NCBI RefSeq assembly: GCF_965638725.1
Contig: NC_134954.1
Location: 1-64,000 of the forward strand
Direction of reading: 5' to 3'
DNA from: Aptenodytes patagonicus
Lineage: Eukaryota; Chordata; Aves; Sphenisciformes; Spheniscidae
Length of the DNA: 64,000 nt
Shown: one piece after another, positions 11,515 to 19,570 of the stretch
How the letters are laid out: every line of letters starts with the position of its first letter
Position numbering within the stretch: position 1 is the first letter of the stretch
Position numbers and translations under genes: made by a program
The notes under the pieces: model-generated
Told to the model about the DNA's origin: nothing
The model's input: only the letters and a program-made list of their open reading frames with translations
Database searches by the model: none

Positions 11515-12371
11515 CTGTCCACAGCCAGTAAGTGCTCCGCCTGTCCCTTTTCGCCCATGCCACTAGGAGAATGAGGCCAAAGGCAACACACACAAACCTG
11601 AGCCGGCTGCAGTCAACAGCATCCCCAGAGAGGAACTGACAACTGAGTCCTCAGTACTACCTCTGGGAGAGGAAAAAAAACAAGCAACTGTTAGCAGAGT
11701 GATGACTGTAGCTATCCTCAGGCAGGAACCCCTCCTTCTGCAGGAGCTGCTGGAGATGCCACTCTTTCCCCAAACTGATGCTAATGGCACCTGCATTTAT
11801 GGAGAATAAAGCATATTCAAGGGCCAGCTTGCTGCTGTGAGGACAGGGTTTGGGGGCAGTCTGTGGCTATAGGACAGGCTTCAGGGGAGGTGCTGGAGCT
11901 GGGGGCAGCTGCATGGGGTGAGTAGGGCTGGAGGAGCTTTGTTGAGTTGGGGAGGCACCCAGCGCCTTTCCAGGGGGTGGGAAGGCCTCCAGGTACCCAG
12001 GGTTGGGGTGGGCAGCCATCTCCTGCCCCTCTTCCTCCTTCCTCTCCACCAGCTCTCAGAAAATCCCTGGGAGCTGCCCTGATGGGGCCTGACTGCAACT
12101 GACCATGAACCTCTCAGCTGGAAACATCCTTGCAGCTCGTCAGCATTCTCAGACAGGCATGGCCCAGCAGCACCACCTCCTGGGGCTGCAGCCCTTTTAC
12201 ACAGAGGGGCCATCACCATCAGCCTCACTGGCCCCACCTGGGGCTCCTCCAGCTGCAGCCATGGCCCCTTACACCCAATATGTAACCTGCTCCGCTGGAC
12301 TCTCTGACAGCCCCTCACCAAGTACAAAGGACTACAAACGCAGCCATGAGTGCAAAGGAGACAGCAAGTGT

Positions 12372-12377
12372 TTTATT
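12372..12377 (-). terminator. Minus-strand AATAAA signal, short module 1
   Basis: TTTTATTCATTAATG on the + strand. It is conserved with the signals at 8,501, 19,381, 23,556 and 33,327. The terminal-exon reading frame seen in the long modules is not preserved just upstream (CTCCAGTAACGACAG on the minus strand). Confidence 0.45.
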
Positions 12378-13106
12378 CATTAATGTATAATGCATAATTC
12401 CTAGGAGTGAGTCTGCTCCAGAGCTCAGTGCCTGTACACTCACCCTTCCCCTGGGACAACTCGGCTGTCGTTACTGGAGCAGCAAATACAGAGAACAAAA
12501 ATACAGCAATGGGGAGCAGGACAGAGGAACAGAAAGAGAAAAATAAAATGAGGGAGAAGGACTGAGGAGCAGAGAAAGAAAGGTACAGGGAAAAGGACAG
12601 TGAGATGGAGAAATCAATAAAAAAAGAGATGAGGAGCCCTGCAGTGACATGGCGGAAGAAAAACAGGATCAGGGAGCAGGACAGAGGGAAAGAGAGAGAA
12701 AATAATGAGCAGGGAGCAGAACAGATGGATAGGGAGAGAAATTGAATGAGAGGAATAAGGAAGGAGGGAGGGAGAGAAAAAGATAGGGAACAAGCCAGAG
12801 GAACTGAGGGAAAAGAAGAGGGAGACAGATCAGGATAAAGAGACGGAGAAAGAAAAAACAGTGACGGACTGCAGGATGAGAAAAAGGGCCAGGGAGCAGG
12901 ACAGAGGGGAATAACGGGGCAGCGCGCTGGGCAGGGGGATATAGCGAGACAGGCAGTGGTACGGAGATATACAGACAAAAATGTTAGAGGGAGAATGGAG
13001 GACAGAATAAAAGAAAAGGGACAGGGAGCGGAGCAGAGATGGAGAAAGAAACATTCGAGGCAGAGAAAGAGGGACAGGTAAGACAACAGATAACTGGAGA
13101 AAGAGA

Positions 13107-13224
13107 GAGGGAGGGAGAGGGAGGGAGAGGGAGGGAGAGGGAGGGAGAGGGAGGGAGAGGGAGGGAGAGGGAGGGAGAGGGAGGGAGAGGGAGGGAGAGG
13201 GAGGGAGAGGGAGGGAGAGGGAGG
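13107..13224. repeat. 10-bp GAGGGAGAGG microarray
   Basis: About eleven perfect consecutive GAGGGAGAGG units. The homologous place in the other copies of array I (around 24,300 and 36,270) lacks this expansion, so it is a recent local slippage event. Confidence 0.95.
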
Positions 13225-15184
13225 AGGGAACAGCACAGAAGGTCACAGACAAAAAGAGAGGGATGGCAGAAAGAGAAAAAGAAGACAAGGGAAAAGGACT
13301 GAGGAGCAGAGAGAAAAAGGTACGGGGAAAAGGACAGAGATGGAGAAAACAAAGACAGGCTAGAGGCAGAACAAAGAGAAAGATTGACAAGGACAGGGAG
13401 CAGGACAAAGGGATGGAGGAGGAAAGAAAATAGTGATGGGCAGCGAATAGGACAGAGGAAGAGAGAGAGAAAGAGCAAGAAGAGCAAGAGAAGGAGAATG
13501 ACAGAAGGATGTAGAGAGAAAGACCAGGACACGTAAAAGGGGTGGGGTAGGAGGACACACACCAGAAGGGTAGAAAGAAAAAAGGAGAGGGGTGGAGAGC
13601 AAGACAGTGTGATAGAGAGAGACGGAGGGAGGGGCGGGGGGGGGGGATGCAAGGATACAGAAAAACAGAGGTACAGGGAAGAGGAAAGAACGACAGAGAG
13701 AAAGGGGAGGATGGGGAGCAGGAGAGAGAGACAGAGAACAAAAAATGCGATGGGCGGAAGAACAGAAATACAGAGAATTCAAAAAATACTTCTAGGGAGC
13801 AGGACAGAGGGATACAGCAAGAGGAAAAAATCAACAGGGAGAAGGACGGGTAACACACAGAAGGACACACACAGGGAGCGAGAGGGAGGGGACACAGAGC
13901 AGGACAGAGGGATGAAGAGAGACAAAAAAAAGGGACAGGTAGAAAAGCAGAGTAATCAAGAGAGGGGAAAAAAAACAGAAAGGGAACTGGAGAGAGATGA
14001 GCAGCAGGACAGAGAGATGGAGAAAGAAAAAACAGGGACAAGGACAGAGAGATAGAGAGGCAAAGAGAGGGATGGGGACCAGGACAGTGGGATATAAACA
14101 GGGAGGGACAGGGAGCGCGGGACACAAGATTGCAGAGAGAAAGGTACAGGGAAGTGGAAAGAATGCCAGAGGGAAAAACAGAGGGGCAGGGAGCAGGTCA
14201 GAGAAAGAAAAAGTCCTGCTGGGGAGCAGGACAGGAGGACAGAGCCGAAAGAGACGATGCAGACAGCAAAAACAACGACAGGCAACAGGACAGAGGGACT
14301 GACAGAGAAGTAAGGGACAGGGAGCAGGACAGAGGAATGGGAGGAAAAAATACTGATGAGCAACAGGACAAAGGGATGCAGAGGAAAAGGAGGAGGGAAA
14401 AGGAAAGAGGGAGACAGAGGGAAAGATGGGGATAGAGCGCGGGACACGAAGAGACCAAAAGCAGGGCAAGGAACAGGACAGAGGGACTGGGGATCGGGGG
14501 CAGGGACAGATGCAGATTAAAACAAAGAGATGGAGAAGGGAAAGAAGAAACCGCTGAGGGGCTGCTGGACAGAGACGAAGGAAGAAAAAGCAGGGCCAGA
14601 GTAGGGAAGAGAGAAAGGAAAAAAGGGACAGCTGGCTGGACAGGGGGATATAACCAGAAACAATGAGACAGGCAGTGGGACAGAGCGATAAAGGCAGAAT
14701 AACCAGGGAGAGGAAGGAGGACAGATGGACAGCGAGAGGAAAAAAGGGGCAGGGAACGGGACCGAGAGGTGGAGGAAGCAGCATTAGGGGCAGAGGGATA
14801 GAGAGAGGGAAATACAGGTTGGAGGAAGGACAGAGGGACAGAGAGAGAAAGAGAGTGACAGAACTTGGACAGAGAGCAGGAGCAAGAAAAAACAGTGACA
14901 AGAAGCAGGCCAGAGGCAGGGGGGCAGGGGGAAGGAAGGACAGGAGGAAGGAGAGAGGGATACAGAAAACAAGTGAGGGACAGAAATGGGATACAGAGAA
15001 AAACAGGGATGGGGAGCAGGACATCGGGATAGAGAGCAAGCGAGAGCAACAGGGAGAATGACAGGGAGATGGAGCCAGAGGAAAAACAGGGACCAAAAGC
15101 AGGACAGAGAAATGGAAAAGGAAAATTAGGGATGGGGAGCAGGACAGAGGAATGGAGAGACAACGAGGGACGCAAGGATAACGA

Positions 15185-15220
15185 CAGAGAGGGAGGGAGG
15201 GAGGGAGGGAGGGAGGGATG
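15185..15220. repeat. GGGA tetranucleotide run
   Basis: A pure GGGA/GAGG run of about eight units. Similar but shorter or interrupted runs lie at matching places near 20,947, 26,278 and 38,545. Confidence 0.9.
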
Positions 15221-15687
15221 GGGATCTGCATAAAGGTGTATGGAGAAAGAAAGAGAAGAATGGGGAGCAGGGCAGAGAAATGAAGAAAGAAAATACAGTG
15301 ATGAGGAGCAGGACAGAAGACTAGAAAGAGAAAAATAAGACAAGGGAGAAGACAGAGGAGCAGAGAGAGAAAGAAAGGTCGAAAGAAAAGGTCAGAGAGG
15401 TAGAGAAATCAAGAAAAATAGGGACGAGGAGCCCTGCAGAGAGAGCGAGCAAGAAAACGTCGGGTCGGTGAGAGGGACAGAGGGATAGACAGATTGCGGG
15501 GTCAGGAGAGGAAGGAGAAAGAAGGGTTAAAGACGGTAACAGGGCACAGGACACAGACAGAGAGAGAAAAAGGACAGGGACCAGGACAAAGGGAAAATTG
15601 AGAAATGAAGAAATAAAGAAATAAAAATCACAGCAGCGTGGGAAAGAGGGGGGGCCAGGGGAGGGGCAGGGGGGGCCCGGGACTCAC

Positions 15688-15797
15688 CGCAGCGCTCGCT
15701 CTCGGCGCTGCCAGGAGAATTTGCCAGTTCGGACGCTTCTTTCTCCTTCCCTCCTCCCTTCCTCTTCTGTAACTCTGGTTGCTTGGCTGTCCTCCAC
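15688..15797 (-). other. Candidate exon B (110 nt), intact frame
   Basis: On the minus strand the piece lies between CTCTTAG and GTGAGTCCC, a good acceptor and a strong donor. Joined to the single G left over from candidate exon A it gives exactly 37 codons without stop: GGGQPSNQSYRRGREEGRR, then KKRPNWQILLAAPRASAA. Homologous pieces with both splice borders exist at 22,364-22,474, 28,628-28,736, 35,357-35,466 and 39,989-40,108. The frame is intact here and at 35,357, but shifted at 22,364 (one extra base) and at 39,989 (about 16-bp duplication). The peptide is strongly basic and I do not recognise it. It could equally be a spliced noncoding exon. Confidence 0.4.
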
Positions 15798-16048
15798 CTA
15801 AGAGAATACGTGGGTGTCTTACAGCTCTCACAAGATGAGGCTTCCTAGACATGTAGCCTCGCTCGCTCACGCACTACGTGGCCGTACCATGCTGCTGGTG
15901 ACACATACAGACCCTGCGGTGCATGTGGGCAGCCTGACCTGCTGTGGACTACAAAGAAGGATCCTTCCTCACCCGGAGAGGCAGGCTGTCTCTTGCCTGC
16001 AGCGGGAGGCAGCTGCCACCTGGATGGCCTTCAGTTTCTTCTTCTTAC

Positions 16049-16085
16049 CTTTCTCTGGCCTCTCCAGCTTCAGCTGCGGCAGCTC
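16049..16085 (-). other. Candidate exon A (37 nt)
   Basis: A minus-strand piece between GTGGACAG and GTAAGAAG, encoding ELPQLKLERPEK plus one base. The length is 37 nt in all five modules (11,478; 16,049; 22,734; 28,989; 40,944). The donor is strong and the acceptor weak, so the true exon might start further right. It joins candidate exon B in frame. Confidence 0.35.
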
Positions 16086-16733
16086 CTGTCCACAGCCAGT
16101 AAGCGCTCCGCCTGTCCCTTTTCGCCCCCACGCCGCGAGGAAAGCGAGGCCGGGCAGACAACCCACGCAAGCCTGAGGCAGGTGCAGTCAACGGCATCCC
16201 CAAGGGAGGAATGGAAAACTGCATCCTCAGCACGCCTCTGGGAGAGGGAAAGAAGAAGCAGCACCCGTTATTACCGTAGATGGCCCCTGGCCAGACCCCC
16301 TGCTTCCGCAGGGGCTTCTGGAGATGCCGCTCTTTCCTCGCGCTGGTAATGGCACCCGCGTTAAGGGAGAATCACGCACATTCGAGGGCCAGCTTGCGGC
16401 CTTCACTACAGGGCTTGGGGGCAGCCTGGGGCTATGGGACAGGCTTCAGGGGAAGTGCTGGAGCTGGGGGCAGCTACACAGAGCGAGCGGGGCCGGGGGA
16501 GGCTCAGAGGGAGCTCTGGTGAGTTGGGCAGGTGCCCTGCGCCTGGGAGGGTGTCCACCTCCTTCCCCTCTTCCCTTCTGTCAGCTCTCGGGTAAGTCCC
16601 TGGGGCTGATCTGACCCGGCTCGCCTGCAGTGGATCGGGAGCCTGCCGCAGCAGGCGGTTTGAAGCTTCCCGTCCCGCCACCCTCAGGCAGCCATCGGGC
16701 AAGAGACGCGCCGAAGGGGCTCACTCACCTCAC

Positions 16734-16754
16734 CGGTTGCCAGCGCGCCGCCAT
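16734..16754 (-). other. Candidate first coding exon (ATG GCG GCG CGC)
   Basis: On the minus strand an NRF1-like GCGCATGCGC and then GCAGCAGC precede ATG GCG GCG CGC TGG CAA CCG, followed by GTGAGGTGAGTG, which offers two overlapping donors. The AGCATGGCGGCG context also matches a YY1 element of the kind placed over start codons of housekeeping genes. The same arrangement recurs at 29,754 and 42,303. How it would connect to candidate exon A is not resolved; a further exon may lie between. Confidence 0.4.
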
Positions 16755-16799
16755 GCTGCTGCCGGGCAGTGCGCATGCGCAGGACGCCGACGGCGCGCC

Positions 16800-18540
16800 G
16801 GAGGGATCAGAGCCGGCGTGCGATCGCCGGGCTGCAGTACCGCATTTCGGCCACCAGGGGCAGCAGGGAAGGCGGCGGCGGCGCTGCTGCGTACCTGGGC
16901 AGTGGCGGCGCTGCAGTACCGGGCTGCGGCCACCAGGCGGCAGCAGCAGGGAGAACCCGCCGGGCGGCGCGTGCCCGGGGCCGGCACCGGCGCCGCAGTC
17001 CCGCGCTTTGCGCGCCGAGCGGCCGCCGACGCTGCGCACGTGGGGCGGCAGCGGCGTTTCCTTACCGGGAGGCAGCAACGAGCGCGGCGGCATCGCCTCG
17101 CGAGCACCGCAGCGTCGCATCGCCGTTACCGGCGGACGGCAACGTGGAGCGCGGTGGCGCCGCCGCCCATGCGCAGCGCCTACCCGCAGTACCGCTCCTT
17201 GGTTGTCGGGCGGCAACAGCGAACGCAGCGGGGGCGCGCACCACCGCCCATGTGCGGCACCCGTGCTGCAGTACCGCATCTTGGTCTCTGGGCGGCAGCA
17301 GCGAGAGCGCAGTTTAGCGACCCACCCACCACGCGCCACTGCGCATGCGTAGCACCCGGGCTGCACTACCGCGCTTCGGTTGCCCGGCGGCAGCAGCCAG
17401 CGCGGCAGCGTGCTCAAGCGCACATGCGTGGCACTCGTTCTGCAGTACCGACTTTTGGTCACCAGGTGGCGGCAGCATGCGCGGCGCTCTTCCTGCAGTA
17501 CCACGTTCCTGTCACCGGGAGGCAGCAGCGAGCACGGGGAACGAGCCACCGCGCATGCGCGGCACCTGTGCTGCAGTACCGACCTGTGGTCGCTGGGAGG
17601 CAGTAGCGAGCGCGGCGTGACACCCCCACCGCGCATGCGCGCCGTTCCACCTGCAGTACCACGTTCCTGTCACCGGGAGGCAGCAGCGAGCACGGGAACG
17701 AGCCACCGCGCATGCGCGGCACCTGAGCTGCAGTACTGACCTGTGGTCGCTGGGAGGCAGTAGCGAGCGCGGCGTGACACCCCCACTGCGCATGCGCGCC
17801 GTTCCACCTGCAGTACCACGTTCCTGTCACCGGGAGGCAGCAGCGAGCACGGGAACGAGCCACCGCGCATGCGCGGCACCTGAGCTGCAGTACTGACCTG
17901 TGGTCGCTGGGAGGCAGTAGCGAGCGCGGCGTGACACCCCCACTGCGCATGCGCGCCGTTCCACCTGCAGTACCACGTTCCTGTCACCGGGAGGCAGCAG
18001 CGAGCACGGGAACGAGCCACCGCGCATGCGCGGCACCTGAGCTGCAGTACCGACCTTTGGTCGCTGGGAGGCAGTAGCGAGCGTGGCGTGACACCCCCAC
18101 CGCGCATGCGCGCCGTTCCACCTGCAGTACCGGATTTTGGCCGCCCGGCGGCAGCAGCGAGCACGAGGGCATGCGCCACCCCGCATATACAGCGCCGCAC
18201 CTGCAGTGCCGCAAGTTGCTCATCAGGGGGCAGCAGCGAGCACGGGGGGGTCGCGCGCCATCGGGCATGCACGGTTCCCCACCTGCAGTACCGCATTATT
18301 GTCGCCCGGCAGCAGCAGCGAGCCGGGCGTCGCGGCGCTCGTTCTGCAGTACCGGCTTTTGATCGCCGGGCAGCAGGAGCGAACGCGGTGTAGCACTCAA
18401 CTCCGCGTGAGCGGCGCCCCTGCTGCAGTGCTGCGTTTCTGTCGCCGGGCGGCATTGCGAGCGGGGCGGCCTCGCGACAGCGCATTCGCAGCGCTGGAGC
18501 TGAAGTACCACATTTTGGTCGCTGGGCGGCAGCAGCAAGG
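16800..18540 (+). repeat. ~78-bp tandem array of NRF1-like and CTCF-like sites, array 1 (about 20 units)
   Basis: Each unit has GCGCATGCGC, then CTGCAGTACC, a 6-7 bp spacer, then a core such as GGCCACCAGGCGGCAG (16,928), GGTCACCAGGTGGCGGCAG (17,459) or CTCATCAGGGGGCAG (18,218). The palindrome is the NRF1 consensus. CTGCAGTACC plus a CCACNAGGNGGCAG core at this spacing is the arrangement described for two-part CTCF sites. All cores read forward on the + strand. Between 17,570 and 18,045 two alternating unit types form a 158-bp dimer repeated about three times. Confidence 0.8.
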
Positions 18541-18633
18541 GCAGGGGCATGCGCTCGCGAGGCGCGGCCGCACGGCTTGTCGGGGACCGGGCGCAGCGGA
18601 AAGGCCGCAAAACCACACGAAACCAGCAACAAA

Positions 18634-18880
18634 ACTACACCTCGTGCCCCACCGCGGGAGCCGCGGCGGTAGCAAGGGCTACGCCGCGCCGCACGCGCCC
18701 GAGAGCCATGCGACTGCCCGGCAGCCGCGTCCGCGAAAACTACACCTCCCGGCAAGCACCGGCAGACACAGCACGGCCGCCCGGTCCCCGAGTGACGGAA
18801 GACTACACCTCCCGGCATGCTCCGGGGAACAAACATGGCCGACCGGAAGTCCGTGCCCCAGGACTACAGCTCCCGGCATG
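18634..18880. promoter_or_regulatory. ZNF143/STAF-type site cluster with YY1 and ETS motifs, copy 1
   Basis: ACTACACCTCCCGGCAAGC at 18,739, ACTACACCTCCCGGCATGC at 18,802 and ACTACAGCTCCCGGCATGC at 18,863 match the STAF/ZNF143 pattern ACTACAAYTCCCAGCATGC. Weaker versions stand at 18,634 and 18,678. Spacing is about 60 bp. AACATGGCCGACCGGAAGT at about 18,833 combines a YY1-like ATGGC with a textbook ETS/GABPA CCGGAAGT. Such combinations mark CpG-island promoters, often bidirectional ones. Confidence 0.7.
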
Positions 18881-19380
18881 CCGCGGGAGGCAGCCGTCCC
18901 CGCTCTCTGACCCTGCGGGGACACCGTTCTCCCCCCGCCGACGCACCCGGAAGCCCCGCCCAGCCCCCAGCGCAGCCCCACGTTCCCCAGCGTGGCTCCG
19001 GACGGCCACTGCCGCCCGGCTCCGAGGCGGCGCGACCCTCCTGCCGGCCTCGCCGCCCCCCTCGCTCAGCGACCACTCCGCTCCTCCCTTGGCTCACACC
19101 GGCCCCTCCACGGCCACCCGGGGCACAGCAGCACCAGCCCCACAGCCTGCAGCTACTCTGGCAACACAGCCCCTTTACAAGGAGGGGCCGTCGCCATCAG
19201 CCTCACTGCCCGCACCTGGGGCTCCTCTGGCCCAAGCCCAGAGCTGGAGCCCGGCAGGAACAGGGAGCCATCACCCAGCCCCCACCGTGCGTCACCCCCT
19301 CCCCTGGGCTCCATCACAGCCCCTTGCCCGGTGCAAAGGAAGCGCAAACGCAGCCGTGAGGGCAAAGGAGGCGGCGAGTG
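18880..19380. other. CpG-rich flank of the promoter-like region
   Basis: GC-rich, CpG-rich sequence with another ACCCGGAAG at about 18,948. It connects the ZNF143-type cluster to the terminal-exon-like end of the module. A 341-codon + frame (18,549-19,574) crosses it and is proline/alanine/arginine low complexity. Confidence 0.55.
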
Positions 19381-19386
19381 TTTATT
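19381..19386 (-). terminator. Minus-strand AATAAA signal, long module 1
   Basis: The minus strand reads CATGACTGAATAAACACTCG, a typical vertebrate mRNA 3' end. It lies about 95 nt downstream of the stop codon of the candidate terminal exon at 19,479 and is conserved in all modules with this end. Confidence 0.55.
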
Positions 19387-19478
19387 CAGTCATGCACGTA
19401 ACAAGTCCCGGGAGCAAGTCTGCTCCGGGGCTTGGAGCCTCCAATGCTCCCCCTGCCCCTGGGACACCTCAGCAGTCA

Positions 19479-19570
19479 TTCCTGGAGCCGTGCTCATCAG
19501 TCCGGCGGGGAACAGACAGTCGGTCGGTCAGCTCCTGGAGCGATGGAACGCTGGGCAGAGGCGGAGGCCA
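19479..19570 (-). other. Candidate terminal exon, coding part
   Basis: On the minus strand TTTTCTTTTCTAG is a good acceptor ending at 19,571. It opens a frame W-P-P-P-L-P-S-V-P-S-L-Q-E-L, then TDRLSVPRRTDEHGSRNDC and TGA (19,481-19,479), followed by the 3' end signal at 19,386. An inner CAG before 19,534 keeps the same frame. The frame is in phase with the donor end of candidate exon B. The copy at 33,414-33,543 keeps the last 30 or so codons with replacements such as L to V, V to I, R to W and H to R and no stop. I do not recognise the peptide. Confidence 0.42.

Larger units (their letters stand above)
11090..12480 (-). repeat. Short GC-rich module 1 of the higher-order repeat
   Basis: This module has the exon-like left part (candidate exon remnant at 11,122-11,233 and a 37-nt piece at 11,478-11,514) joined, near CCCTGGGAGCTGCC, directly to the right part ending in the minus-strand AATAAA at 12,372. 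Compared with the long modules it lacks the whole CpG-rich promoter and tandem-site region. A + strand frame of 92 codons (12,105-12,383) and a minus frame of 148 codons (11,881-12,327) overlap here. A similar minus frame is found at 23,050-23,499, but the copies are so alike that this is weak evidence for coding. Confidence 0.75.
12480..15650. repeat. GA array I, first copy
   Basis: Purine-rich ~80-bp units built from GGGAGCAGGACAGAGGGATG, GAGAAAGAAAAACAGTGATGG and similar. Long segments recur in the same order at 23,660-28,545 and 35,540-39,945. One example is the GGTACRGGGAAAAGGACAG segment at 13,318, 24,416 and 36,388, which marks the higher-order period of about 11-12 kb. The long minus-strand frames (for example 431 and 466 codons) are serine/leucine/proline low complexity produced by CT-rich sequence without stops. 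Confidence 0.88.
12350..16754 (-). other. Candidate minus-strand transcription unit 1
   Basis: Candidate path: CpG/NRF1 promoter and ATG (16,754), exon A (16,049-16,085), exon B (15,688-15,797), a CT-rich satellite intron, then the AATAAA at 12,372 in short module 1. At that end the terminal-exon reading frame is degraded, so a product from this copy would lack the conserved C-terminal peptide or be noncoding. Transcript evidence is needed to decide whether the pieces are spliced together at all. Confidence 0.28.
15650..19570 (-). repeat. Long GC-rich module 1 of the higher-order repeat
   Basis: From left to right: candidate exon B (15,688-15,797), candidate exon A (16,049-16,085), minus-strand ATG exon (16,734-16,754), ~78-bp tandem-site array (16,800-18,540), ZNF143-type cluster (18,634-18,880), CpG-rich DNA, and a candidate terminal exon with AATAAA (19,381-19,570). 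It is homologous in this order to 28,545-33,543 and, up to the array, to 39,945-42,850. Confidence 0.85.

Noticed and set aside
12105-12383. 92-codon + strand frame starting MNLSAGNILAARQH
   Set aside because: It is partly kept at 23,278 but the frame is broken at 19,100 and 33,050. The same DNA carries an equally conserved minus frame, so this is copy similarity rather than coding evidence.
12830-15231. Minus-strand frames of 431 and 466 codons, and many similar ones up to 40 kb
   Set aside because: CT-rich complement of the GA satellite rarely forms stops. The peptides are Ser/Leu/Pro/Phe low complexity and change frame between homologous copies.
16550-16600. A + strand micro-exon between a long pyrimidine tract with CAG and GGTAAGTCC
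   Set aside because: The acceptor-like TTCTGTCAG and donor-like GTAAGT are only about 7 nt apart. The donor is changed at 29,545 and absent in the short modules, so it is probably fortuitous.
16725-17636. 303-codon minus frame and 289-codon + frame across the tandem-site array
   Set aside because: CpG-rich repeats lack stops on both strands; the peptides are Arg/Ala/Cys repeats following the ~78-bp unit.
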